A stretch of 64,000 bases of DNA, taken from Vibrio sp. 14G-20 (GTDB lineage Bacteria; Pseudomonadota; Gammaproteobacteria; Enterobacterales; Vibrionaceae). The translations under genes were made by a program, and so were the position numbers. This document shows, one piece after another, positions 17,552 to 26,728 of the stretch (position 1 is the stretch's first letter; every line of letters begins with the position of its first letter). The notes under the pieces were generated by a model, which worked only from the letters and a program-made list of their open reading frames with translations, was not told where the DNA came from and searched no databases. The stretch is taken from the NCBI RefSeq assembly GCF_026241515.1, contig NZ_JAPHPW010000002.1:291657-355656 (forward strand). Direction: 5' to 3'.

Positions 17552-17600
17552 AAATCGAATCTGCTAACACAAAAACAGTCTGGGACCTATGATTGTTAAT

Positions 17601-17633
17601 GCGCCCACCATGACACATGGTGGGCGCTTTTTC
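17601..17633 (+). terminator. Rho-independent terminator after the alginate lyase gene
   Basis: A perfect 11-bp GC-rich stem (17601-17611 with 17617-17627), 5-nt loop, then five T residues. It also separates the convergent RND pump gene. Confidence 0.92.
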
Positions 17634-17672
17634 GTTTCTTCGATTACGTTAACCGTAAATCGATTAGATAAA

Positions 17673-20600
17673 TTAGGCTGGTTTGGTTCTCAATCGAGTC
17701 AATACATCCATTTGCTTTAGGTTCGCCATACCTACATACGCGACAGGCACTAAAAACAATGAGAAGAAGGTTCCAACCGATAAACCACCAACTAACACTA
17801 AACCAATATTAATACGACCCAGTGAACCCGGACCATCCGCTAGTGCCAGTGGCAATGAACCGAGGATCATGGTGAGTGATGTCATCAAGATAGGACGCAA
17901 TCTTGAACGCGCACTGCTGATCGCCGCCTCTTGAGCACTCGCGCCAGATTTACGTTTCTCGTTAGCAAATTCCACCAGAAAAATACCATGTTTGGTCACT
18001 AGCCCAACCAGAGTAAGCAAGCCGATTTTTGAGTAGATATTAAGGCTTTGGCCAAATATCGATAGCGTCAGAATCGCACCCACGATACACAACGGAACCG
18101 TTAGCAAGATGATCATTGGGTCGACAAAGCTTTCAAATTGCGCCGCCAAAATCAGGAAGATGAAAATTAACGCCAATACAAACAACACCTGTGCACCGGC
18201 TGTTGAATCAACCAAGTCTTTAACTATGCCATTGAACTCGTAGCTCTGTGCGGGTTTCAATAAGCTCGGCACCGTGTCGTCGATATAAGCTTTCACATCG
18301 CTCGCTGTGTATCCGGGCATTAAGTCAGCCGTAATTTCAGCGCTGTCTTTACCCATAAATGTCTTAAAGTTAGATTCTGATGTCACTTGTTTAATCGATA
18401 CAAACTGAGACAAAGGAAGCCTTTGGCCAGACTGTGAGTCCACATACAGCTTATCGAGCACCTTGAAATCGCCAAGATCACTGAGATTTACTTGAACTTG
18501 AATTGGGTACGTATAACCGTCATCGGCTTGCAAATCTGCCGCCTTCACTGAACCTAAGAAAGTAGATAGCGCATTGGTGACATTACTGTAATCCACGCCA
18601 GACAACACAATCGCATTGCGGTCAATCGACAAGTCATAACGTAATTGGTCGCGTAACATCGAATTTTTAATGTTGGTCACGCCCTCATAACTCTCAAGCG
18701 CCTCCACCACCTCATTCGCAGTTTCCGACAATACGGTGGTATCACGGTTAACCGTCGTTAACTCTAGGATCATATTAGTGGCAATGTTCAAGTTATCAGC
18801 CGAGCGAACCTTGAAAGACATGCCATAAGCAGAGACCGAACTTTGCGCTTTAGCGATAAACTCGTTCACCAACTCATCAGCTGACTGGTCACGCTCGCCC
18901 CATGATTTCAATAAAACGTGATTGGTCGGAGTCCCTTCGATGTAAGATAAATTCGCTTCTACTGAATTATCACCTTTGAACACACTGTTAAGCTGCTCGT
19001 TGTTGTCTAGGTGATACTGACGTCCGACTCCTGTAGGAGGCGTTGAAGTGACCTCAACAAAACCAGTATCTTCCGTTGGAAGCAACACTTGAGGCATTGT
19101 CCAAACCGCCAAAGCAGATAGAGCAATCAATGCCAAGGCAATACCACTCATCAGTGTTTTACGCTCAAACCATTTGCTAAGTTCCTTGGTGTACAAGTCA
19201 GACAGAACATTCAGCTTCGCATCAACTTTTTTGTACCACCTTGCCGGCTTTGTAACTGGCTTCATTAAGTAAGCACACATCATGGGTGAGAGCGTTAAAG
19301 CCACAAACCCAGAGATGATCACTGCTGCTGCTAACGTGAAAGCAAATTGTCTAAATAGGTCGGCGGTTAAGCCCGACATCAAACCAATAGGGAGATACAC
19401 GACCGCTAAAGTCAGCGTCATCGCTATCACAGGAAAGACGATCTCTCGGCACCCTTTGATTGCCGCATTAAAAGGGTTTTCGCCCGCTTCGATATGTCGG
19501 TAACAGTTTTCAGCCACGACGATGGCATCATCGACGACCAAACCAATCGCAAGAATGATGGCCAAGATAGTCAGCACGTTGATACTAAACCCGAGCACAT
19601 GCATAACTGCAAACACACCAATCACACACACTGGGATCGTGATAATAGGAATAGACGCCACACGAACTGAACCAAGGAACAACACGACAACGGCTGAAAC
19701 AAGAACAATCGCCTCAACCAAAGTCATAAAACCTTCATCAATCGCAGTTTTAATGAAGTCGGCTTGGTTATAAACCATCTTCATCTCAATGCCTTCTGGC
19801 AACTGAGGCTGAATCACGTCTATTTGCTTCTTAACCTTATTGGCAACAGTCACTGGGTTTTCACTTTTCAGTGGCAGTACCTGAATCGACATTGCTAAGT
19901 TGTCATCGACTCGAAGAATACTCGGGGTTAAGCTTTCTTCTCCCATTTTAACTTCTGCAATATCGCCGACGCGAATGATCTTGCCGTTATCAACACGAAT
20001 CACCAAATCTCGCACATCATCAACACTGGTCACTTGGTTGACCGGGTTAATAGAGAAATCTCTCACCTGACCTTTGATCGTACCCGCGGTAAATGTCGCG
20101 TTGTATGAGCTTAATGTACCAACTACATCCGATGCACTCATATTAAGCGCCATCATTCGATCAGGTTGTAACCACACACGAACCGCTTTTTCACTGCCAC
20201 CATACGGCCCCCAAATCCCCCCCACACCTTGGATGTGCTTAAACTGGGGCACGACTTGCTGGCTAATGTAGTCGTACATGTCTTGCTTAGACATCTTGCC
20301 GGTATTCACAAACGTGATGATGTTACTCGGCATACTGGTATCAGAAGAGTCATCCGTTACCGTTGGCTTATCCGTCATACTCGGCGGGAAATCACCAATC
20401 GCTTCAACACTGCTGCGCAGATTGTTCATCAAGCTCGTGTATTCGACGTCATTAATGTCATCTTCAAAAATGATTTTTAGATTACACGTTCCTTCCTGAC
20501 AGTCGGTCGTCATGGTTTTCACGTTGTCTAAGCCCGTTGCCGCCATGATCAGTTTGTCGGCCACATTACGCGACATGAACTCAGCGCTCGCGCCATTGAT

Positions 20601-20750
20601 CGCCGCGGTTACAGTCGCCGACGGTGTTTTATGTTCAGGAAAGTATTGGATTGAGAGCTTTTGAAACGACAAAAGCCCAAGCAAAACAATCGTGATACTC
20701 AGTACTGAAGCAAAAACTGGATGCTTAATACAAATCTCAGGAAGCTTCAT
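17673..20750 (-). CDS. RND-family efflux pump inner-membrane subunit
   Basis: Proton-driven export of drugs, detergents or metabolites. The 1025-residue protein has the RND plan: a first membrane segment, a large periplasmic loop, a block of segments including GLVVDDAIVVAEN with the paired Asp residues of the proton relay, a second periplasmic loop, and a C-terminal block ending near LFLVPVAYVGM. It is of the AcrB/MexF hydrophobe-exporter type rather than a heavy-metal pump. Its start overlaps the end of the fusion-protein gene by 14 nt, implying translational coupling. No outer-membrane channel gene is present, so TolC encoded elsewhere is the likely partner. Bile, fatty acid or antimicrobial export is possible from the neighbourhood but not shown. 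Confidence 0.93.
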   Translation of the reverse strand: MKLPEICIKHPVFASVLSITIVLLGLLSFQKLSIQYFPEHKTPSATVTAAINGASAEFMSRNVADKLIMAATGLDNVKTMTTDCQEGTCNLKIIFEDDINDVEYTSLMNNLRSSVEAIGDFPPSMTDKPTVTDDSSDTSMPSNIITFVNTGKMSKQDMYDYISQQVVPQFKHIQGVGGIWGPYGGSEKAVRVWLQPDRMMALNMSASDVVGTLSSYNATFTAGTIKGQVRDFSINPVNQVTSVDDVRDLVIRVDNGKIIRVGDIAEVKMGEESLTPSILRVDDNLAMSIQVLPLKSENPVTVANKVKKQIDVIQPQLPEGIEMKMVYNQADFIKTAIDEGFMTLVEAIVLVSAVVVLFLGSVRVASIPIITIPVCVIGVFAVMHVLGFSINVLTILAIILAIGLVVDDAIVVAENCYRHIEAGENPFNAAIKGCREIVFPVIAMTLTLAVVYLPIGLMSGLTADLFRQFAFTLAAAVIISGFVALTLSPMMCAYLMKPVTKPARWYKKVDAKLNVLSDLYTKELSKWFERKTLMSGIALALIALSALAVWTMPQVLLPTEDTGFVEVTSTPPTGVGRQYHLDNNEQLNSVFKGDNSVEANLSYIEGTPTNHVLLKSWGERDQSADELVNEFIAKAQSSVSAYGMSFKVRSADNLNIATNMILELTTVNRDTTVLSETANEVVEALESYEGVTNIKNSMLRDQLRYDLSIDRNAIVLSGVDYSNVTNALSTFLGSVKAADLQADDGYTYPIQVQVNLSDLGDFKVLDKLYVDSQSGQRLPLSQFVSIKQVTSESNFKTFMGKDSAEITADLMPGYTASDVKAYIDDTVPSLLKPAQSYEFNGIVKDLVDSTAGAQVLFVLALIFIFLILAAQFESFVDPMIILLTVPLCIVGAILTLSIFGQSLNIYSKIGLLTLVGLVTKHGIFLVEFANEKRKSGASAQEAAISSARSRLRPILMTSLTMILGSLPLALADGPGSLGRINIGLVLVGGLSVGTFFSLFLVPVAYVGMANLKQMDVLTRLRTKPA

Positions 20751-22059
20751 TCAGATTCTCCTTCGTTACAGCTTCCTTGCTTAGTGTTTCCTTGCTTTGA
20801 ATTTCGCTTGATGACTCCTCAACAGTCGCACTGGTCTCTGCTTGCTCACTGTTTTCGCTGATCGCTTCGTCCACACCTTTCGATGCTTCCGTCCAATCAA
20901 CCGAAGGTTCAATAGGATGTGGTTCATCCACCTGTATTACAGTCTTTTCTACTTTGGGTTCAGCGATCTTCTGAGTGTTTTCTTTGCTTGTCGGTTCCGT
21001 TATTAGCTCAACAGTTTTCTGCTCAGCATTTGGGTTCATGACCTTAACTAACGACGCTTTCTTGAGGTTCTGTTGTCCCGTCACAACGACGTTATCGCCA
21101 AGCTTCAAGCCTTTCTCGACAACAACGTAACCGTCGTTAGTATTCACGCCTAATTCGACAATGCGTTGCTCGATCTTTTCACCATTCACCACCCAAACAA
21201 AACGCTCTGCATCTTTTGCTTGAACGGAGTTTTGAGAAACCACCATCTGCGTTGAATCTTCGCTGGTCATCTGACTTACTTTGGCAAACATACCCGGAAC
21301 TAAGCGATGCTCTGGGTTAGTCACGTGCGCGTGAACTTCTACACGGCCCGAGCTTTCGTCCACCGCTGGCGCAATGTAATCCACCACACCAGAAAATGCT
21401 TCATCGACAAATGCATCAACTTGGATGGAAACATTCTGCCCAAGCTTTGCGTTTCCTAAATCCGACTGTCCAATGGAATACTGAACTTCGACAGGATCGA
21501 GTTTGATCAAACTGACCAACGCGGTTGCGCTATCAATCTTACTGCCCACTGAGTGAGTGAAGTTAGTTAGCTGCCCATCAAATGGCGCTACCAATAAATA
21601 GTCATTCATCAGCGCTTCTTTCTGACGGAAATCAGCTGCGGCTAGGTTCGCCTGTTCGCCCAGTTCTTCCACATCTTGTTGAGACATAGAGTCAGGCTGT
21701 TTCTTTAGTAATTCTTGTACTCGCTTTAATTTCGACTTTGCTAACGCTAGAGAGCTTCTTGCTTTGTCTAAATCGGCTTTCGCTTTGGTATTGTCCAGTT
21801 GAGCGATCAGTTCGCCTTTTTTAACTGAATCTCCATCTTTGAAATGGATGTTGAGAATTTTGTCGGAGGCACTAAATGTCAATGCAGCAGAGTCCGTTGC
21901 CCTGATTTTACCAACCTCGTTGATTGAAGAAGTGAATGCTTGTTTGTGAGCTTTTTCGATAGTCACAGGAATCAAGTTTGAGTCTTGGGCAAACGATGGA
22001 TAGATATGTAAGGCAAACAGTGCCAAACAGATTGTTTTACTAAGCTTTGTAAATTTCAT
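20737..22059 (-). CDS. RND efflux periplasmic adaptor (membrane fusion protein)
   Basis: Links the RND pump to an outer-membrane channel. A cleavable signal peptide (ending near PSFAQ) is followed by the barrel-sandwich lipoyl half (FKDGDSVKKGELIAQLDN), a helical hairpin (about 90-145), the second lipoyl half (VAPFDGQLT) and a beta-barrel domain (about 190-280). The normal adaptor ends around residue 345; here a further tail of about 95 residues, rich in Glu, Ser, Thr and Lys, follows. That tail is unusual and looks disordered. The gene overlaps the pump gene downstream. Confidence 0.92.
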   Translation of the reverse strand: MKFTKLSKTICLALFALHIYPSFAQDSNLIPVTIEKAHKQAFTSSINEVGKIRATDSAALTFSASDKILNIHFKDGDSVKKGELIAQLDNTKAKADLDKARSSLALAKSKLKRVQELLKKQPDSMSQQDVEELGEQANLAAADFRQKEALMNDYLLVAPFDGQLTNFTHSVGSKIDSATALVSLIKLDPVEVQYSIGQSDLGNAKLGQNVSIQVDAFVDEAFSGVVDYIAPAVDESSGRVEVHAHVTNPEHRLVPGMFAKVSQMTSEDSTQMVVSQNSVQAKDAERFVWVVNGEKIEQRIVELGVNTNDGYVVVEKGLKLGDNVVVTGQQNLKKASLVKVMNPNAEQKTVELITEPTSKENTQKIAEPKVEKTVIQVDEPHPIEPSVDWTEASKGVDEAISENSEQAETSATVEESSSEIQSKETLSKEAVTKENLNEAS

Positions 22060-22169
22060 TTTTAATAACCATAACCGTTGAATTCGTCTGAATTAAGACG
22101 TTTTTCTAAGCAGCTATTTCTTACTTAATGAGCTTCCAGCTATTTAAATAATGCTAAAACAGCTAATAA

Positions 22170-22205
22170 TGAGAAAGGGCTCAACTCACTGTCGAGCCCT
22201 GCAAT
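22170..22205 (-). terminator. Terminator-like hairpin after the FadL-type porin gene
   Basis: AGGGCTC (22176-22182) pairs with GAGCCCT (22194-22200). On the minus strand TTTCTCATT follows, a weak T tract. It separates the fadL/volA-like unit from the RND genes. Confidence 0.55.
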
Positions 22206-22252
22206 TTTTATATGATTCCTAAATTTTTACGTTCTGAACTCCAAAGTAAAAG

Positions 22253-23440
22253 TTAAAAACGATGCTGATACTGTACACCTAGGAGTAAGGCATCAGCAGT
22301 CACGTCAGCAGTAACATTAGTTCTTGATAAACCATCTAGACTTTCATCTACGTGTTGAGATTCACCAACAATGAAACCAACGCCAAGATCTACAGAACTT
22401 GTTGTTGTCAGGTGGTAAGTCCCTCCAACTGTAAACCAATGACGGTTAACATCAGGGATAGATAACGATGTGAGTTCGTCAGTCGGGGAAATGTCATACA
22501 TGTAACCCGCTCGTACAACGATGTCTTTCGACATGGTGTACGTACCACCGACAGAAATATGCCCTGCATCTTTCCATTGATATTCTTTAATCGAGTCGTC
22601 ATAAGAGTCAGATGTTAGCGAGTCAAATTCAGACCATTTCACCCATTGCAGACTGTAGTGAAATGCCCACTGTTCGTTGAGTTGATGCCAACCGGAGAAC
22701 TCCAAAGTATCGGGTAACGGAACGTTCATTTCGTCAGCAGAAACGCCTGCTTTAGTGATGTCACCTTCAACTTCGATATCAGGGCTGTAGCGATAAGAAA
22801 TACCGAACCTGTTTCGCTCATTCACTTGATAAGTCGCACCAATGTTGGCTCCCAAACCAAAGCCGTCCGCATCTACATTCAACAAGCCCTGACGGTAGAT
22901 CTCACCCTCACCGTAGATAACATCCAGCCCGGCACCTAAGTTGATTTTTTCAGACAATTCATAAGCAACAGCGAAGCCAACATTGATACTTGAAAGCGCC
23001 GTTTTACCCCCAAACTCATCTGCTTCGAACGAGTTATCAAATTCAACATCAGTGCCAAAGTTGGAGTGAACCGTCGTACCCAACGTGAACTTCGAATCTT
23101 CGATAGGATGAACATAATGAATGTTTGGAACTAATGTCCCTGCGTCTAATGATTGGTCATCTAACATTTCAGTATCACCAACCATTGGTGTGTAGCTAAC
23201 GCTAGACACATCAATACCACTATCGATATAGATAGCGCCGACAGAGAGTGTTGGTTGCTCGATGTAAGCCATCGCAGCGCTGTTTTTAGCAACAATTGCC
23301 GCGCTATCTGCCATCACTGCATCACCGGCGAATGCACGACCTAACCCGGTTGCAGACTGCGCGTTAAGTTGAAAGCCAGCCGCATTAGTCAGGCAAGGGA
23401 CAAGAGCAGCGGCAGTGCTCAGTAAGAATTTATTCTTCAT
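22253..23440 (-). CDS. FadL/OmpP1-family outer-membrane long-chain fatty acid porin
   Basis: Outer-membrane barrel for uptake of long-chain fatty acids or other hydrophobics. The signal peptide ends at about TNA, followed by the family N-terminus AAGFQLNAQSATGLGRAFAGDA (hatch region), strands throughout, and a C-terminal aromatic in QYQHRF. In most FadL proteins the hatch has an NPA motif; here the matching place reads AKNSAAM. The gene overlaps the preceding lipoprotein gene by 11 nt, so the two are translationally coupled. A FadL homologue coupled to the surface lysophospholipase VolA is known in Vibrio cholerae, where they act together in using lysophospholipids. Confidence 0.9.
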   Translation of the reverse strand: MKNKFLLSTAAALVPCLTNAAGFQLNAQSATGLGRAFAGDAVMADSAAIVAKNSAAMAYIEQPTLSVGAIYIDSGIDVSSVSYTPMVGDTEMLDDQSLDAGTLVPNIHYVHPIEDSKFTLGTTVHSNFGTDVEFDNSFEADEFGGKTALSSINVGFAVAYELSEKINLGAGLDVIYGEGEIYRQGLLNVDADGFGLGANIGATYQVNERNRFGISYRYSPDIEVEGDITKAGVSADEMNVPLPDTLEFSGWHQLNEQWAFHYSLQWVKWSEFDSLTSDSYDDSIKEYQWKDAGHISVGGTYTMSKDIVVRAGYMYDISPTDELTSLSIPDVNRHWFTVGGTYHLTTTSSVDLGVGFIVGESQHVDESLDGLSRTNVTADVTADALLLGVQYQHRF

Positions 23441-25049
23441 CTTGAGGCACCTCGGTTTCGATGTGATCTTCGTTATTAATGACGACTACTGCACCGTCAC
23501 TCATTACCATAGAAGCAACGGCAATTTGTTGAGTGTCCACCGCTTCACGAACGTCTGACATGTTTTCACCTGGTGTGCCCGGTAAGCCATTTTCATCAAC
23601 GGGACCTTCATAGGGGAACAGATACGTACCATGCCCGCCGGTTGTGGTTCGTACTGCTCCACGCTTTTCATTAATATTTTCTGATGTGCCTGTTATTGGG
23701 TCTAAGCCAAGCGCAGTAATCAGTGGTTCAGTACCAGTACGAATGTTACCTGGCGCGGTATTGGGAATTACGCTATCTGGGACATAGTCAACACCAACGT
23801 CACAAGTCTCCCCGCAATCTCCAACGGCAGCTAACAAAAGAGTTGGTTGCTCAGCAGCGACTTGGCGAGAGATAAAGCTCGCAGGGTCAGCACTATCAAT
23901 TGTTGCTTGGACCCCTTGTTTAAGGTCTGTCACAACCAAATCGAAGATGTCATCCTCTAGCTGACTAACAAGCAGCGCGTTATCTGTTGAAAGTGCGACA
24001 AAATCACGAAGCGCTTCAATGCACTGCTGATTCGTTGCTTCTGTTGTACATGTATCTGGTATCACCGTTTCAGCAATGCCGCGCTGAACATCTGGGGATT
24101 TCTTAACCCCTTCTGGCATTGCAGCGGTCGGGAAACCACCTTCAGTATTGGTAATCCATTCGTATAATGGAGGGCAGTTTTCTTTTGGATCAAACTCATC
24201 GATGGTGCACTCAGATTCTCTTTCTTGAGTAAAAGGCAGATAAGACGGTATTCTTAACTTCTTAGAGTACTGGCTGTAGTCACTATTAAACTCGCGAACC
24301 TTTTCAACGCCATCTAAAAATTTAGTATGGAAATTAACGTGATTATTTCTCATTACATCCAGAGGGGAATAAGTACTCTGAGTTTTAAATTGCGCGGCAT
24401 ATACAGGAATACCCTTATCTGGATATAACGCATAATATGAATCAATAGCGCTCAATACTTGCTCTTGAAGCACTTCTTCTTTTTCGTTATTTAATGGAAC
24501 TTCTGAATAAATCAAATCATCAAAGCTAGCATCTACTTTTAAAGGCTCATTAAATTCAGTTTTTACCCCATCCGTTACTACAATCGAATAAGTACGACTC
24601 TCAGCTAAGCCTGATTCACATTGAATTTTAATATTGGAACCATCAGCGGATATTTGAGTGACAACTTCTTCGCCTGTTAGGTCATCAATTAATACAACAT
24701 TCCCGGCTAAGGTTTCGTTATTGAGTGGATAACGTTTGTCCGAATTAACACTTTGTAGAGGAATTAAAATCGGTTCCGCACAAAGTCCCCAACCGTCTAG
24801 GGCTGCGTATGAATTGTTGTAGTCCTGATAATAAGCATCATTGGTCGATGACATTGCGGCAACTTCTTCACCGACTCCTGATATTGTTCCATCGTCGTCA
24901 TACCCATACCCATCGTTTGGTTTTGGTAGTTCATTAATGTTGTAGGGAACCAATACCGAAACGGCCTCTTGAGTCGAGTCTTCAGACTGACAGCCGAGTA
25001 AGGCAAGCGTAATTAGTCCACATATATATGGCTTATTGAAATCTTTCAA
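23430..25049 (-). CDS. VolA-like surface lipoprotein, apparently lacking the lipase core
   Basis: Lipoprotein with lipobox ALLGC. The N-terminal part (NELPKPNDGYGYDDDGTI and the following beta-rich region to about residue 270) resembles the N-terminal domain of bacterial virulence-factor lipases including VolA. The C-terminal part (from about LEDDIFDLVVTDLKQ, with VIPNTAPGNIRTGTEPLI and TTTGGHGTYLFPYE) resembles the end of the same lipases. Between them I find no GxSxG nucleophile elbow, and the protein is some 250 residues shorter than my recollection of VolA. It may therefore bind rather than cleave lipids. The frame opens at 25091, but a TTG at 25049 preceded by AAGGAG gives a perfect 20-residue lipoprotein leader and is chosen. 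It overlaps the FadL-type porin gene. Confidence 0.72.
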   Translation of the reverse strand: MKDFNKPYICGLITLALLGCQSEDSTQEAVSVLVPYNINELPKPNDGYGYDDDGTISGVGEEVAAMSSTNDAYYQDYNNSYAALDGWGLCAEPILIPLQSVNSDKRYPLNNETLAGNVVLIDDLTGEEVVTQISADGSNIKIQCESGLAESRTYSIVVTDGVKTEFNEPLKVDASFDDLIYSEVPLNNEKEEVLQEQVLSAIDSYYALYPDKGIPVYAAQFKTQSTYSPLDVMRNNHVNFHTKFLDGVEKVREFNSDYSQYSKKLRIPSYLPFTQERESECTIDEFDPKENCPPLYEWITNTEGGFPTAAMPEGVKKSPDVQRGIAETVIPDTCTTEATNQQCIEALRDFVALSTDNALLVSQLEDDIFDLVVTDLKQGVQATIDSADPASFISRQVAAEQPTLLLAAVGDCGETCDVGVDYVPDSVIPNTAPGNIRTGTEPLITALGLDPITGTSENINEKRGAVRTTTGGHGTYLFPYEGPVDENGLPGTPGENMSDVREAVDTQQIAVASMVMSDGAVVVINNEDHIETEVPQDEE

Positions 25050-25436
25050 AACAGCTCCTTCGTAGCTTTCGCATTTAACTGGTGTGGTCATGCGATTTAT
25101 CGTTATTTGAGTTGCCGATTGAGTCGGAGGTAAGTTCGACTTTTATTTGTAGAGAGCAAGGCAACACGAAATTGGAATGACACGTTGATAGAACTACGTA
25201 AGAAATTTGAGCAATTAACCCACACCCACTAAATCAGCGTCACCCGTTAATGATCCAATAGCTACTAACGGCAAGCACCTGAAACCACATTAAACAACCT
25301 CAAAAAGGTTTATAAGGGAATCTAAATAGGGAAATAAAATAAATTTATTCAATAACTTAAATATCAAAGGAGACAAAGTCAGCGAGTTTATATTTGTAGC
25401 AACATTTGTTATATTTAGGTTAGAACGCTTACAACA
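25050..25436. promoter_or_regulatory. Divergent spacer between the VolA-like and ToxR-like genes
   Basis: About 390 nt, strongly AT-rich near the regulator start, must hold promoters in both directions. I see no convincing palindrome or repeat. If the membrane regulator controls its neighbours, its binding sites should be here. AAGGAG at the 25055-25060 side is the ribosome site of the VolA-like gene. Confidence 0.4.
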
Positions 25437-26153
25437 ATGAGAACCCAGATGTCTGCTGAATTTATTATCAATGATGATATACAAGTCAATTTAGAAGAGA
25501 GTGAAATCCATCACTTTAAGACAGGTCGTACATACCCAATAGGTTCGAATGAATTAGAGCTACTCAAGTTTTTTATCTCTCGACCGAATGAAGTAATCAC
25601 TCGCCAAGTTCTGATCGAACAAGTGTGGGTTTCTAAAGGTATATACGTTGAAGATGGAAGCTTAATGCAAACCATCTCTATCTGCCGAAAAGCTTTGGGA
25701 GACAAGAGTGGAATGATCATCGTTACTGAACGTGGTAAAGGTTATCGATTTGCAGGCCAAGTAACCCAAGACAAGCAACGCGCGCTTAGTAAAATTCAAT
25801 CGCAGTTAAAGCAAGAAGCTCAACAGCAAACCGAAAGCATTGTAAAAGAGAGTACAACGACAGAAAAAGCAGTTCATACAAAGAAAACAAACAATGTATT
25901 AGCACTGATTGCATTATTTGTAGTGACTGCGGGTTTATCCCATTATTTGTTTTCTTATTTAGATAGAAATGGCCTAGGCGAAGATCTCGTGGGTCAGCAT
26001 TTTATCTCTTGTAAAATCGAATCCGACGAATTCACTTTTAACGAGTTATTCAACGTCACGCTTTATGAATATAAGGGACGAAAAATAATCATAGATAATT
26101 CAGGAAAATCTCTGAGCTTTCCAGTAGGATTTAAAGGAGTGACTTGTGAATAA
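25437..26153 (+). CDS. ToxR/VtrA-like membrane-bound winged-helix transcription regulator
   Basis: One-step membrane regulator. Residues about 5-108 form an OmpR/PhoB-type winged helix (LELLKFFISRPNEVITRQVLIEQVW, then ERGKGYRFAG). A charged, Gln-rich linker (109-153) leads to one membrane segment (about 154-174) and a short periplasmic domain (175-238) with two cysteines (192 and 237) that could form a disulfide, as in ToxR. The gene overlaps its partner by 8 nt. This arrangement is that of ToxR/ToxS, TcpP/TcpH and VtrA/VtrC, which sense bile or envelope signals. It is divergent from the VolA-like/FadL pair. Starts at residue 1 or 5 are both possible. Confidence 0.85.
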   Translation: MRTQMSAEFIINDDIQVNLEESEIHHFKTGRTYPIGSNELELLKFFISRPNEVITRQVLIEQVWVSKGIYVEDGSLMQTISICRKALGDKSGMIIVTERGKGYRFAGQVTQDKQRALSKIQSQLKQEAQQQTESIVKESTTTEKAVHTKKTNNVLALIALFVVTAGLSHYLFSYLDRNGLGEDLVGQHFISCKIESDEFTFNELFNVTLYEYKGRKIIIDNSGKSLSFPVGFKGVTCE

Positions 26154-26652
26154 CAAAACGAATACAGCAATTTTTGTAGTACTGCTTGGCGTATTAGTCG
26201 GCTGGGTTTCTACCTTTATTCCCAAGTCACATCTTGAAGGGCATTATTTAGCCAATACAGCATCGATTATTAACCCATCCAATAATATGATTCATAACCA
26301 GTCTGCTATTAATATCGAGTTTAAGAAGAATGACAGTTATGACTTATTGTACGTATCAACTAAGCAAGTCGGCTTTACGTCATCAGGATCTTACTCTGTC
26401 ACTCAACACGACATCTCACTGGATGAGAACCAACACCAGCAAATCATCCCGAATCGCGAGTTGTCGTTTTACGAAAAGGTGATGATAAGTGAAGGGGCTA
26501 CCCTTTCTTCTGACGCGATGCCTTATATTCCATTGAATAAAGAAGAGTTTTTACTCATTACTCGCTATGGGATGATTCACTTTTGTAAGAAGGTCATCTG
26601 TTCTGAGCTGCCAACGTATTCAAATGACACTCCTGACGTTGATATAAACTAA
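26146..26652 (+). CDS. Small membrane-anchored periplasmic partner (ToxS/VtrC-like position)
   Basis: A 168-residue protein with one N-terminal membrane segment (about 8-25) and a periplasmic domain with alternating strand pattern (INIEFKKNDSYDLLYVSTK, GSYSVTQHDISLDEN, EEFLLITRYGMIHFCKKVIC), consistent with a small lipocalin-like or beta-barrel fold. It has a close cysteine pair (147, 152). Starts with GTG behind AAAGGAG, 8 nt inside the regulator gene, so the two are made together. By analogy with VtrC and ToxS it should bind the periplasmic end of the regulator and help form the sensing site. Sequence similarity to either is not obvious by eye; the assignment is by position and topology. 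Confidence 0.7.
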   Translation: MNNKTNTAIFVVLLGVLVGWVSTFIPKSHLEGHYLANTASIINPSNNMIHNQSAINIEFKKNDSYDLLYVSTKQVGFTSSGSYSVTQHDISLDENQHQQIIPNRELSFYEKVMISEGATLSSDAMPYIPLNKEEFLLITRYGMIHFCKKVICSELPTYSNDTPDVDIN

Positions 26653-26697
26653 ACTCGCTCGTTATTCTAATTATATTTTAGTGCCAGCTTGTGTTTT

Positions 26698-26728
26698 AGC
26701 GCTTACTTAAGGGAAATAAGTAAGCGTT
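26698..26728. repeat. Hairpin joined to the tandem repeat
   Basis: A perfect 10-bp stem (26700-26709 with 26717-26726), loop AGGGAAA. It lies 45 nt after the regulator-partner stop, but no T run follows. The right arm is also the first unit of the tandem repeat. Confidence 0.6.
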
